NCBI GenBank assembly: GCA_037951105.1
Contig: JBAMJV010000899.1
Coordinates: 1-64,000 of the forward strand
Length of the DNA: 64,000 nt
DNA from: Echinarachnius parma
Taxonomy: Eukaryota; Echinodermata; Echinoidea; Clypeasteroida; Echinarachniidae
Reading direction: 5' to 3'
Shown: positions 51,960-62,865 of the stretch, one piece after another
How positions within the stretch are numbered: the first letter of the stretch is position 1
How the letters are laid out: each line of letters opens with the position of its first letter
Notes under the pieces: model-generated
Seen by the model: only the letters and a program-made list of their open reading frames with translations
Databases searched by the model: none
Told to the model about the DNA's origin: nothing
Position numbers and translations under genes: made by a program

Positions 51960-52625
51960 AGGTGCTGTGTTTGAACAATATTAATACCTGGAAAAAACTT
52001 CCATGTACAATTTCTTACTTGTATACATATACCTAGTCTACTCTTTAGCTGATACTGTACGACTTGGTTGGAGCATAATTTGGGTAAAAAAATAAGAGAA
52101 TTGGTGAGTCTTGTAATAACTTAGAGAAAATGTGGATAATTACAGACTGTACATCGTGCATTAACTTGTGTTGTCGGGTTATGTTCTATCGTATAGTGCA
52201 GCAATTTTTAACTTCCTTTTGGGCAGTCTAACATTTAAGCAAATAATGGTTCTCTAACTCTAAGCATAAATGAGCTGATAACATTTTAAGGCGGTGTAGA
52301 ACAAATTTGAGTTGAAAATAAGAGATTGTCTGAATCTTGTAATATTACAGAAAATATGACGTGGATGTTGTTTTGATCAATTGCGCAGTACAACGATACT
52401 GTCTGCCACTCCCACTGCCAGTCTTGCATATTTAAGCACATAACATTCACGAAAGGTTATCTGCGCATAAATTAGCGGAGAAAAATGTAGGGCTTGATTT
52501 GAACGTAATTTAGGTGAGTAATTGTTTGAGTGTTATGTTAATAGAGAAAATATGGAGGATAATTAGAGAATATGCATTTACTGGTGTTTTGATATGTGTT
52601 CTATTGTTCGTTCAGTGGAGCGATA
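51960..52625. repeat. Diverged ~200-bp tandem repeat, three units
   Basis: GAGTCTTGTAATAACTTAGA / GAATCTTGTAATATTACAGA / GTGTTATGTTAATAGAG, followed by GAAAATGTGGATAATTACAG / GAAAATATGACGTGGATG / GAAAATATGGAGGATAATTA, and TGTTCTATCG / TGTTCTATTG. Old array. Confidence 0.7.
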
Positions 52626-53100
52626 CATACCAGTAAAATATTTTCTTGCATTTTATCTACATAATATCATGTAAAATTCAGATCAAAATTCCTTGCTTTG
52701 GTTGAGCAAGTAACTTCAAATTGTACTTGTCCTTTACTGATTTGCATTACACTCTTTATCTCAGAGATGTGATCAAAATATCCATCTTCACACCCCTGTT
52801 ATGCCTCTCCCAACTACTAGCTATCCCTGTCTAAATTATCGTGTCATTTCATCGCAGTCTGGAAATCTTAGACTTGCAATGGAAATATACCCTTTTTTAA
52901 TATACCCCCAGCAAAGTATACCCCTGTGAAGCCTCACCTGCTGCCTGCCTGCATGTCTGCCTGTCTGGCATATTTTAGCATGAACAATGGAAGCTGGCAA
53001 GGTGTGGACTGGATCGATCGCTCATTGGTCGGGCGGGAACAGAAAGATAATATGCATATTTGCTACAGAGGAAAGAGAGGTAGATATATGCTTATAGTTA
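52626..53100. other. No gene seen
   Basis: A 64-codon frame (52926-53120) has no domain. CTTTGGTTGAGCAAGTAACT is a weak F relic. Confidence 0.4.
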
Positions 53101-53104
53101 TTGT

Positions 53105-53375
53105 AAGAAACGGGGCTTGAAATTACCTAAGGCCCGCTGGCCCGGGGCCACCAGAAATGAGCTTCGGGCCACTAACATATTTTGATCTCAAAATTTAATT
53201 TCCCGACTGGGCAACAAAATAAACAAATATGTTTGGATCTCAAATTTTACTTTCCCGGCTTTGCAACAAAATAGACCGCCTTTTCTAATGTTTTTTTCTT
53301 TGTTTGGGCAACTCCATTCAGATTCAGGGCCAGCAAAATGTGATGAATCTAAATGTTACTTGCCCAAACTTGGGC
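53105..53375 (+). repeat. Dispersed repeat F, copy 7 (diverged subtype)
   Basis: GGGGCTTGAAATTACCTAAG, GGCCCGCTGGCCCGGGGCCA, TTCCCGACTGGGCAACAAAA, TTTCCCGGCTTTGCAACAAA and TTACTTGCCCAAACTTGGGC. The opening with CTGGCCC differs from the ACTTGCCC subtype. Confidence 0.75.
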
Positions 53376-53489
53376 CACGATACTCCTCTACATCGGTATT
53401 GTTTTTTTCTTCCTGATATCAATATATACCACCTGGCAGAGCATATCGCCGTTGCCGAGATATCTTTTTTTAAACACGATCAAGCCAGG

Positions 53490-53685
53490 GAAAATATATT
53501 TTTTGGGGACTACTTTTCAGGCTTATATACCTGCATTAAAATAACATTCCAAAAATTGATTTGCATTGAACTCTAGATGCAAATTTTCCGGAGCTCTTTT
53601 AATGATTTTCGAAGGTGTTTTTTTTGGTCATTTCTGGGGCGAATTTGCCCCGATCCCCGTGTATTAAAAAAAATAATTTGTGCAC
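53490..53685 (+). repeat. Dispersed repeat R, copy 13
   Basis: TTTTGGGGACTACTTTTCAG, AAATTGATTTGCATTGAACT, CTAGATGCAAATTTTCCGGA, GCTCTTTTAATGATTTTCGA, GGGGCGAATTTGCCCCGATC and CCCGTGTATT. Confidence 0.85.
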
Positions 53686-53970
53686 AGCAATGTTACAGTA
53701 GTGAGTGAGTTAAAACGGCGATCCTGTGCATTGCTTTGCCATGGTCAGGGTAGAGTATGTGGAGGAAATGAACCTTGTAAAAGTAATAAATTCAACCAGT
53801 TCCTCATTAGCAGCACCGGCGATATAAAAAAAAACAAAAAAAACCCTCTCGGTATATTGAAATATGATCAGAATGCCAATTTCTAGCACTATGTATCTCT
53901 CTTTCCCTGTCTGACCAACGACTCTTGAGCTATCCATCCACTTAGATCCATTAGAATTCCAATTGGATGT

Positions 53971-54004
53971 TCAGGATTTGGACAATGTTACTTAGTCCCT
54001 TTAA
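53971..54004. mobile_element. Truncated family B end
   Basis: TTTGGACAATGTTACTTAGT then CCCTTTAA is the reverse complement of the B left terminus, with its TTAA (54001-54004 region). The rest of the element is missing, so this is a broken copy. Confidence 0.75.
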
Positions 54005-54180
54005 TATTCATTTCCCATGCTAAAATATGCCAGACAGGTGAGGCTTCGATGGGGCTCTGAGGGGGGCATTCTCTGCTCGCTGCCCAGGGTATAAAAGGGA
54101 GATTTCTTCCAATTGCACATCTACGATATAGACTGTAAAGCAGTGACATCTCTGTATAGCTAGTCAGACCCGTAATGCCG

Positions 54181-54337
54181 TAGGGGCCATCTACAAAGTA
54201 CGTAGGCAAATTATTGTCCGAAATTGACCCCCTCCCCCCTTGCACGCACTTTGTATACACATGGTTAATATATCGTACGCATTAGCGTGAACCCCCCCCC
54301 CCCCCTCGTGCGTACATACATTGTAGATGGCCCCGTA
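54181..54337. mobile_element. Small foldback element, family J
   Basis: TAGGGGCCATCTACAAAGTA and, at the right, inverted ACGGGGCCATCTACAATGTA; CGTA words and CGCAC words are mirrored further in. A C15 tract interrupts the right half. About 155 bp, non-coding. Confidence 0.75.
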
Positions 54338-54344
54338 CCTTTTG

Positions 54345-54960
54345 CGGGTGTTGATATCTCCACTCCCAGGGGAGCATTCCTCAGGGCATTGAGAAGATCA
54401 TTCAAATGACGGAGAGAGCCTAAAACCTGTTAGGTCTTAACTTGTGCTGATGTGCACCATCTCCACTCACAGGGGAGGAGCACCCCTTACAAGTGACTCG
54501 TGGGCAATTCAATACAGACACCATTCATATGAATGCTGTGAAAATGCTGGTCAAGGAAGGTGTGTAGAGGACTCAATATCAGGCTGGGCAATATCAATGG
54601 TCAGGCTGCTGACAATGTTTTTGTTTTGTTAAGCTTACGACGAAAGCGTTGCTACGACGAAGGCGCAGAGATCCTACTGGTTGGCCTAAACCCGTAAGGT
54701 CGTAATTTGTGCTGATGTGCACCATCTCCACTCCCAGAAGAGCACTCCTTACAAGTGGCTCATGGGCAATAGAGAGATCACGGTATGTAGAGGACTCAAT
54801 ATTTCAGTCAGACCATGCTGGCAATGTTTGTTTATTTAGCTTACGACGAAAGCGTTGCGACGACGAAGGCGCAGAGATCCTACTGGTTGGCCTAAACCCC
54901 GGCGCAGAGATCCTACTGGTTGGCCTAAACCCGTAAGGTCTTAACTTGTGCTGGTGTTAC
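54345..54960. repeat. ~260-bp tandem repeat, two units plus partial
   Basis: TCTCCACTCCCAGGGGAGCA, ATCTCCACTCACAGGGGAGG and ATCTCCACTCCCAGAAGAGC (54357, 54459 and 54725); ACGACGAAAGCGTTGC(T/G)ACG and AGATCCTACTGGTTGGCCTA repeated (last phrase three times at 54669, 54876 and 54907). It directly abuts the VNTR. Confidence 0.85.
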
Positions 54961-54964
54961 GAGG

Positions 54965-56540
54965 ACACAGGTTATGTCCTTAGGGTAGTAGGCCAAACAG
55001 ACGCATCCATCATCAAGAACGGACCGGGAACAGGACCAGGACACAGGTTATGTCCTTAGGGTAGTAGGCCAAACAGACGCATCCATCATCAAGAACGGAC
55101 CGGGAACGGGACCAGGACACAGGTTATGTCCTTAGGGTAGTAGGCCAAACAGACGCATCCATCATCAAGAACGGACCGGGAACAGGACCAGGACACAGGT
55201 TATGTCCTTAGGGTAGTAGGCCAAACAGACGCATCCATCATCAAGAACGGACCGGGAACGGGACCAGGACACAGGTTATGTCCTTAGGGTAGTAGGCCAA
55301 ACAGACGCATCCATCATCAAGAACGGACCGGGAACAGGACCAGGACACAGGTTATGTCCTTAGGGTAGTAGGCCAAACAGACGCATCCATCATCAAGAAT
55401 GGACCGGGAACAGGACCAGGACACAGGTTATGTCCTTAGGGTAGTAGGCCAAACAGACGCATCCATCATCAAGAACGGACCGGGAACAGGACCAGGACAC
55501 AGGTTATGTCCTTAGGGTAGTAGGCCAAACAGACGCATCCATCATCAAGAACGGACCGGGAACAGGACCAGGACACAGGTTATGTCCTTAAGGTAGTAGG
55601 CCAAACAGACGCATCCATCATCAAGAACGGACCGGGAACAGGACCAGGACACAGGTTATGTCCTTAGGGTAGTAGGCCAAACAGACGCATCCATCATCAA
55701 GAACGGACCGGGAACGGGACCATGTCCTTAGGGTAGTAGGCCAAACAGACGCATCCATCATCAAGAACGGACCGGGAACGGGACCATGTCCTTAGGGTAG
55801 TAGGCCAAACAGACGCATCCATCATCAAGAACGGACCGGGAACGGGACCATGTCTTTAGGGTAGTAGGCCAAACAGACGCATCCATCATCAAGAACGGAC
55901 CGGGAACGGGACCATGTCCTTAGGGTAGTAGGCCAAACAGACGCATCCATCATCAAGAACGGACCGGGAACGGGACCAGGACACAGGTTATGTCCTTAGG
56001 GTAGTAGGCCAAACAGACGCATCCATCATCAAGAACGGACCGGGAACGGGACCAGGACACAGGTTATGTCCTTAGGGTAGTAGGCCAAACAGACGCATCC
56101 ATCATCAAGAACGGACCGGGAACAGGACCAGGACACAGGTTATGTCCTTAGGGTAGTAGGCCAAACAGACGCATCCATCATCAAGAACGGACCGGGAACG
56201 GGACCATGTCCTTAGGGTAGTAGGCCAAACAGACGCATCCATCATCAAGAACGGACCGGGAACGGGACCATGTCCTTAGGGTAGTAGGCCAAACAGACGC
56301 ATCCATCATCAAGAACGGACCGGGAACGGGACCAGGACACAGGTTATGTCCTTAGGGTAGTAGGCCAAACAGACGCATCCATCATCAAGAACGGACCGGG
56401 AACGGGACCATGTCCTTAGGGTAGTAGGCCAAACAGACGCATCCATCATCAAGAACGGACCGGGAACGGGACCATGTCCTTAGGGTAGTAGGCCAAACAG
56501 ACGCATCCATCATCAAGAACGGACCAGGAACGGGACCAAC
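54965..56540. repeat. VNTR with interleaved 76- and 64-bp units, 22 copies
   Basis: Unit: TGTCCTTAGGGTAGTAGGCC, AAACAGACGCATCCATCATC, AAGAACGGACCGGGAAC(A/G)GG, ACC. The long form adds AGGACACAGGTT before ATGTCC, which makes a GGACA...TGTCC hairpin. TGTCC starts: ten 76-bp-spaced units (54975-55659), then 64-bp steps to 55915, 76 to 56143, 64 to 56271, 76 to 56347, 64 to 56475. Copies are nearly identical, so expansion is recent. Neither length is a multiple of three, so frames do not persist. Confidence 0.97.
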
Positions 56541-56544
56541 AAAA

Positions 56545-57650
56545 AATCTTGTCTTTCTATCTTGAAAACGACCATCTCCTAAGCTATGGGTATTATGGTT
56601 ACGGTTAGGGTTAGCTTCATTCTTGTTGGTTTCAAAATAAAAACAGAACTTGGAACATGTAGCTGAGCTAGTGTAAACACGATTATATTCGCGCAATTAA
56701 TATTTCACACGCTGGGCAGCACAAAATTGACATTCCCATGTTCTTAAATTCGCATTGAGCATTTGTTCATTTATTTTTCCTTTCCAAGAGGAACGTAGGC
56801 ATCATTCACAAACACATTATACATGTAAGGAAATTAGAGTTTTTCAAAACTGTCTTACAGGCTCAGATAGTACATCATGCGCGCCCGATGTGGATAGGTA
56901 CTGCATGCGCTAAAATAACAAAATAATGTGATATTATAACTGCGGTACTCTACTATAACTTTGTTTTCAATTTAAACAAATGATATTTGTATCTTATTAG
57001 TATTACCAAAGTTACCAACGTAGCGATATCACATTCTTTTGTATTCTGGCTTTTGGTAGTGGGTTGGAGCTGGGCGATTGCCTCCTTAGCAACCGCTAGG
57101 TCAGAAAATAGGGCTTGCCTGACACTGTTTAGAACCGTTACTCAAGGTCAAGTTCTATTTCATTTTGAAATCGTCAAGAATGAAGCATAAAGACTAATCT
57201 GCAAAATATGTGCAAAATCATCAAGATGTTTAGAATTTGTTCACTTTGTCGGTTTTAATTTCTAAAATTTGTGTTAAATAATTATACCAACTTGTGTTAA
57301 CTGTAGCGTATAGATCCATGTAATTATAGATAGAGCAAGTTCCCTGCAATGTTATTACACAGTCTCTGCTTCATCCAAATTTGTGTGAATCTTTTCAATT
57401 TTCATGACCCTAAAAATCTGTAATATTTTATTTTACCACAATACAAATGAAACATAATCTGCATGGTAATGTTTGCATTTTGTGAAATGTACCGATTGTT
57501 TTTTAATCACTTTTTATCTCCTTTTCTGATGATTTGTTATAGAAGTAGTGGCCATAGATATTTAGTAACTAGATTTATTTTGTGCCTTTGTACTTTGTAG
57601 CCACTTTATAATTTACCTCGGGACTGCATTTTGGTCCGTCTGATCAGTTT
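56545..57650. other. No gene seen
   Basis: AT-rich spacer; a short GGTTAGGGTTAGC stretch near 56600 is the only telomere-like word. A 67-codon frame at 56987-57190 is not called. Confidence 0.45.
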
Positions 57651-57657
57651 TAACTCT

Positions 57658-57893
57658 AAATGAAAAAGAGCAAAGAAAATAGGGTTTAAGTAGATTTCTT
57701 ATGCTTCGGGTTTGTGTCGGGAATTACGACAGCTCCTGACCATCAAGCACTGAGAAAAGGGGGTTTCAGGGATGACCACTGGCACAAGGGCTTTCTATAG
57801 CTCAGTGGGTAGAGCAACCGGCCTAGCAATCCGCAGTTCTCCGATGCGAATCACGGAGAAACCCTATTTTCTAAATGTTGCTCTTTTTCATTT
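57658..57893. mobile_element. Second tRNA-bearing inverted-repeat element
   Basis: Left arm 57658-57687 (AAATGAAAAAGAGCA, AAGAAAATAGGGTTT) is inverted at 57859-57893 (AAACCCTATTTTCT, a 6-nt insertion, TGCTCTTTTTCATTT). A 171-bp interior ends in a tRNA-like unit that abuts the right arm. The plan resembles 33690-33940 but with shorter, imperfect arms, so it is older or a different family. Confidence 0.7.
57790..57865 (+). tRNA. Degenerate tRNA-like unit
   Basis: TAGCTCAGTGGGTAGAGCAA is a clean box A/D-arm (GCTC/GAGC stem). The anticodon region CGGCCTAGCAATCCG keeps the loop CTAGCAA seen in the 33.8-kb unit. The T-arm CTCCG/CGGAG closes a 10-nt loop with GCGAATC instead of TTCGANTC, so box B is damaged. 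GCTTTCT/AGAAACC can pair at six of seven positions as an acceptor, and its 3-prime strand overlaps the inverted arm. A pseudogene or SINE head rather than a working tRNA. Confidence 0.5.
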
Positions 57894-57899
57894 TTCTGG

Positions 57900-58140
57900 T
57901 CAGTTTCCCTATATATATTGTTTGAAACAGTTTTAATTGTAACATTTTAATAATTGGTCCTTTTATTTGAGAGTTTGCATGCCAGTAGTGTTTAAATTAG
58001 ACTTGTATTATTTAGAAATTCACCAACCTTTTCACAACCTGCATTCTGAAATTATTCCAGATTTTTATTGATTTGTTGTACAACTTTAATTTTGTCCATA
58101 GATGCATCTGTTCACTGCATGGAGATATCTCGAGTTGTAG
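57900..58140. other. No gene seen
   Basis: AT-rich spacer. Confidence 0.4.
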
Positions 58141-58144
58141 AACA

Positions 58145-58695
58145 GTGCTCCACACTTACTTTTTGGGGGGGCAAGTTGCCCATTGGAAAAGTAAAATATT
58201 TGTCTATTTTCACTGGCCCAATATAAATCATTACTAGCCCCAAAATTTCATTTGATTTGTTGACTGTCCACTATTGAAAATGTCTCTCTCTTTATTGATC
58301 AAAATTGCAATTATGAAAATGGCACTCTAAAATGTGTTGTTCATTGAAACTGATGCACACAGGGGTCTCTTTTATGATTTTTTTTTTTTTTTTCAGGTGG
58401 GGGGGGGGGGGGGGGGGGCTCTTTTTGGCAGTTTGGGAGAAATTCACCCTGAGCCCCCCTGTGTATTTTTGTTCACGTTTAATTGTACGAGGCTTGACAA
58501 AAAAGAAAGTAATATTTTCTTATTCCGTGATCTTGTGATGGTCAATTTGAAAATTCAGTTGCCCAATTTGGCCACTGAAATTTGACTGGCCTGACATCAT
58601 TTTTACTGGCCCCAGGACATTGCGAGTGGATTTTTACTGGCCCGACATCAAATTTTACTAGCCCCAGGCCATGGGGCAAGTACATAGTGTAGAGC
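58145..58695. repeat. Dispersed repeat F copy 8, with an R copy inside
   Basis: F parts: GGGGGGGCAAGTTGCCCATT (58164), ATTTTCACTGGCCCAATATA, then after R AGTTGCCCAATTTGGCCACT, TTTTACTGGCCCCAGGACAT and GGCCCGACATCAAATTTTAC. The R part (58360-58480) has a long G tract (58397-58418), GGCTCTTTTTGGC and GAGCCCCCCTGTGTATTTTT. R therefore inserted into, or became joined with, an F copy. Confidence 0.75.
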
Positions 58696-58924
58696 CCTGT
58701 TTTACACAATACCAGCATCTGCATCTAAGGTTTTCCTGAATGTTCTGACATGTCCTGACATGTTCATGTCTTGTGATTATCTATTTAATCGTTATTCGTT
58801 CTGCATGCCGACCTTGGCCACTTGGCGTTTGACCGTTTGCCGTTTGATTTGATTTTTCGTTGTGATCTTGACCGGACCCGTAAGGTCTAAACCTGTGTAC
58901 ACGTACGTTGCACAACGTCGGTCG

Positions 58925-59470
58925 AAAAGCCACAGGTTTGAATCTTCGGGTTCCAGTTCGGATTCATGCTTTCTACACCCGCCACCTACCTACTGCAGCA
59001 TGCACCCGAGCATTTTCGTTGACTTTCATCTAAATTTGTTTATTAATATTATATATAAAGTTTCTGTATTTTATTATATTGTGTTGTTTTTAGAGTAGTT
59101 ACATTTTAAGATTTAAGATTCCAGTTTGGACCACCCGAGCATTTTCGTTGACTATCATCCTTTATGAAATAAATTCACGTTTTTATTAATTATCAGTTTC
59201 TGTATTATCGTTGACTTCCAGTTTCACCCTTTATGAAATAAATTTGGTTATATTATAAGTTTGTTTTAATATTTGTTTTGGTGTTGCTTTTAGGGCAGTT
59301 ACGTTTTTATTTAAGATTCCATTTCGGACTCATGTTTACCACACTTGCCGCCTACCATACCGCAGCGTGTACCCCAAGTATTTTTTGTTGGCTCTCAGTC
59401 TCTCATCCTATATTATCAATTAAATCAGAATTCATATATTCCCCATTTCTAATGTTGTGTCATTAGGAGT
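58925..59470. repeat. ~130-180-bp tandem repeat, three to four units
   Basis: GGTTCCAGTTCGGATTCATG / GATTCCAGTTTGGACCACCC / GATTCCATTTCGGACTCATG, CCCGAGCATTTTCGTTGACT (twice), CCTTTATGAAATAAATT (twice) and GTGTTG(T/C)TTTTAG. Confidence 0.8.
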
Positions 59471-59474
59471 ATGT

Positions 59475-59688
59475 TTCATGTATTTATAAGCCACAATCAA
59501 TATCCAAAGGTTTAAATCTGTATCTTGCATACATTTAGAAACTTTCTCGCCCAAATCCATGTTAACTGCGCCAGTGCACAGCACCTACCATTATGAAATC
59601 CCGGTTAGCGTAATACCCTGTACATGCAGCTAAATTATGACCACTGAGACCACTGAATTACGGTAGCTTGGATGAACTTGGCTTATAT
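59475..59688. other. No gene seen
   Basis: Short spacer without features. Confidence 0.4.
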
Positions 59689-60960
59689 TTTTCAAGCATG
59701 CTAGCAAAAAAGAGAAAAGGAGGAATATTTAAATACTTCACCAGGTACCCTGGATAAGACAGTTCAGACATTGGTCATTTAACACCGTTCTACTTTCTAT
59801 TAAGGTTCATCACCTTTGATTTATCAGAAGGAGTATAAAACTGACATTCATTCAATCCTAGTAAATGCGGACACATCTACGATATGATTTAACAAAAAGT
59901 TATATTTTGAAGGGTTATTTTTCAAGCCTGCTAGCAAAAAGAGGAATATTTAAATACTTGACCAAGTACCCTGGACTCTGAGCAGTCAGTTCAGACATTG
60001 GTCAATTGACACTGTTGACTACTTTCTGGTTAACACTGGTCATTTATCAGTAGGAGCATATAACTGACATTCAATCCTAGCCAATGCGGACACATAGATA
60101 GATCTACAATTTAACCACACAAAAAAATTTTTTTTGAAGGGCCAATTTTCAAGCCGGCTAGAAAAAAAAAGAGAGAAAGGGAGGAATATTTACATACTTG
60201 ACCAGTACCCTGGATCAGATACTGGTCATTTGACACCGCCCTAGTTCTACTTTCTTTTTGAGGTTTCATTACAGTTGATTCATCTGTTGGATCATAACTG
60301 ATATTCAATCCTAGTCAAATGTGAAGACATCTATGATTTAACCCCCCCAAAAAAATGCATTTTTATAGTGCTAGCAAAAAGAGAAAAGAAGGAATATTTA
60401 AATACTTGACCAGTACCCTGGAAGGATGAATCGGTTCAGATACTGGTCATTTGAAACCGCCCTAGTTCTACTTTCTCTTTAAGGTTCATCACTGTTGTTG
60501 ATTTATCAGATTTATCAAGCATGCTAGCAAAAAGAAAAAAAAAGGAGAAGTACCCTGGATAAAACAGTTCAGATACGGGTCAGTTGACAATGCGCTCTGG
60601 TTTTACTTTCTTTTTGGGGTTTCGTTAGAACATTTAATCCTAGTAAATGCGAAGACATCTATGATTTAACCAATGATTTAACAACAACAAAATTGGATTT
60701 TGTAGTGCTAGCAAAAAGAGAAAAGAAGGAAATCATATTTAAATACTTGACCAAGTACCCTGGATAATTCATTTCAGATACTGGTCAATTGACACCTGCG
60801 CCCTGGTTCTAATTTCTTTATGAGGTTTCATTACGGCTCGGTTGATTTATTCCGCTGGTTGGACCATAACTGAAATTTAATCCTAGTAGTAAATGCCGAG
60901 ACGTTGATTTAAAGCAATAATTTATAGTATTTGCAGTTGGCCCTGGATGGTCAGGTTCAT
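59689..60960. repeat. ~190-225-bp tandem array, six units
   Basis: Each unit: TTTTTCAAGCATGCTAGCAA, AAAGAGAAAAGGAGGAATAT, TTAAATACTTGACCA, GTACCCTGGATAA, TCAGATACTGGTCATTTGAC, CCCTAGTTCTACTTTCT and ATTCAATCCTAGTAAATGCG. Units begin near 59690, 59920, 60143, 60368, 60520 and 60705. The fifth has lost the middle third. Confidence 0.9.
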
Positions 60961-61510
60961 ATTACATGTATGGTCGTTTTAATGGGGAAGCGCAACCTAG
61001 AAATTCGTGTTGTCTTTTTGATTACATTATTCTTCCACTACTTTGCTGTGTGAAAATGGTATGAATTTAATGAGTTTGCTTGAATATCAAATATAAGTTT
61101 CTGAGAGTATGACACGAATATGCCATGCTTTTGCCGCGGCCAAATGTGACATGATTTTGCAGTCCTGAGTATTGCGCATTTACCCCAAAATGACACTATT
61201 TTGCCCACTTTTGAGACCTGTGCCTTGTGCTGGAATACTACCATGTTTCAAAGTCTTGAAGGCGGAAGGGGGGGGGGGGGGGGGGGGGGGAGGAGTGCAG
61301 CCCCTACCTACCCCTGGGGTGATGTCGCGAGTGTTTGTGCATCAGCGCACTGACACGTACACTTCATTAGTATCTATTCACCATATCACCCTGGATATAT
61401 CACTACATATTATGGCCATTAATATATAACAACTGCCCTGGGCAGATATATGCCTGAAATCCTGCTGGCTAGAATAATAGTTTTATGCCAAGTCTAGTTT
61501 TGATGATGAG
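60961..61510. other. No gene seen; poly-G tract 61267-61290
   Basis: Spacer with a G24-type tract. An 85-codon frame across it is not called. Confidence 0.45.
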
Positions 61511-61512
61511 AC

Positions 61513-61759
61513 ATGTGACCAGCTATAGCAAAACCCGGCACTTGTCTGTAAAAAATCAAAATGTAGATTTTCATACCATTACAAAGGCCTCATCACAAGC
61601 TTTCATTTGTTCAACTAATTGGTCAATAATTTGCGAAGATATGATTGTTTCAATTTTACAATCATCGGTCTTTTACACACATTGTGTGAACTTGAAATGC
61701 CCATTTCTTCAAAACATGAATTACCGACAAGTGCCGGGTTTTGCTATAGCCGGTCACAT
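61513..61759. mobile_element. MITE family H, copy 2
   Basis: Ends TGTGACCAGCTATAGCAAAA, CCCGGCACTTGTC and, inverted, TGTGACCGGCTATAGCAAAA, CCCGGCACTTGTC (about 35 of 37 identical). The interior matches 10171-10424, including a CACACATTGTGTGAAC near-palindrome. Apparently full length, about 247 bp. Confidence 0.9.
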
Positions 61760-61989
61760 AATGTACAAAATAGCATCCCTAGTTGCCAACTAGGGTTAGC
61801 TGGGTTTGTCTTTGCCACCTTCTTCTAGTATTTGTGTGAACTATTTTATTCATGAATATTTTATAAATGGGTTTGAAATTTGCAGGAATGCAGGAAAAGC
61901 AGTTAAAGTTTCATGCTTACAAAAGTCTGCGCTGCTGAAATTACACCAACATTCCATTTCCAGTCTGTGGAAAACTATGTGTGCTCATT

Positions 61990-62345
61990 TATGATTTCAG
62001 ACATATTCTGAATTTCAGACTACGTTTGATAAGTTACATAGTAAATATAAAATATTTGTGCCCATTTGTATCCAAGCATACAATTACCAAATTATAACTG
62101 TCTGTAGACAAATTATTTGTATCCATGAATGATCCAGACATAGTCTGAATTGTAGACTACATTAAACAAACAGATTTTGTATAAATATGTGTGTGCCCAA
62201 TTGTATCCAGCCATACAATTATAACTGTTCGTAGAAAAATTAATAGTTTCAGACATATCCTGAATTTAGTAGACTACATTGTACAGACATTTTGTGTATG
62301 TGTGCCCATTTGTATCCAAGCATTCAATTAATGAATAGCACAATA
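61990..62345. repeat. ~115-bp tandem repeat, three units
   Basis: TTTCAGACATATTCTGAATT / TCCAGACATAGTCTGAATTG / TTTCAGACATATCCTGAATT, GTAGACTACATT, GTGCCCATTTGTATCCAAGC and ATAACTGTCTGTAGACAAAT. CAGACATATTCTG is itself palindromic. Confidence 0.85.
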
Positions 62346-62695
62346 ACTGCATACAAATTATCAATCGCTATTTATATGACCTGTATTTAATGTGATCGTA
62401 TATATTCAGATATTGTTCGGAAACTGCATGACTTCATATCCGATTTTGTTTCTATTTTTTCAGTGCAATAGGAAAGACATACTATGTACAATAGCTTCAA
62501 CATAAACAGATAACGACTATATTGATGAACATGTTTCTCGGTTGTGTCTCTCGGATGGTGACGCTCAAGGGCAGTCCCAGACGAACGTGTCTGTCAAAAC
62601 TTAACAACCAACCCTCCCAACAATTTCTAATTACCATGATGCAATTTTGACTTGATGGCTGCATACATGTAGCTCCGGTTGAGAAAAGCGGCTCT
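62346..62695. other. No gene seen
   Basis: AT-rich spacer without features. Confidence 0.4.
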
Positions 62696-62696
62696 A

Positions 62697-62865
62697 TTAA
62701 ATTCCACCTTTTGAGCTAGGGAGGTAATCATGTTAAAGTTTGGGACCCTTGTTGAAACCCAAATGAGCTCTATTTTCTTTTTAAATTCACCTTTTGAGCT
62801 AGGGAGGTAATCATGTTAAAAGTTTGGGACCCTTGTTGAAACCCAAATGAGCTCTATTTTCTTTA
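62697..62865. repeat. 83-85-bp tandem duplication
   Basis: AAATTC(C)ACCTTTTGAGCTAG, GGAGGTAATCATGTTAAA, TTTGGGACCCTTGTTGAAAC and CCAAATGAGCTCTATTTTCT occur twice with almost no differences. Very recent duplication. Confidence 0.95.

Noticed and set aside
56600-56615. GGTTAGGGTTAGC telomere-like word
   Set aside because: Only two units; expected by chance.
56385-56696. 103-codon minus frame at the end of the VNTR
   Set aside because: Units of 64 and 76 bp are not multiples of three, so the frame cannot be kept through the array.
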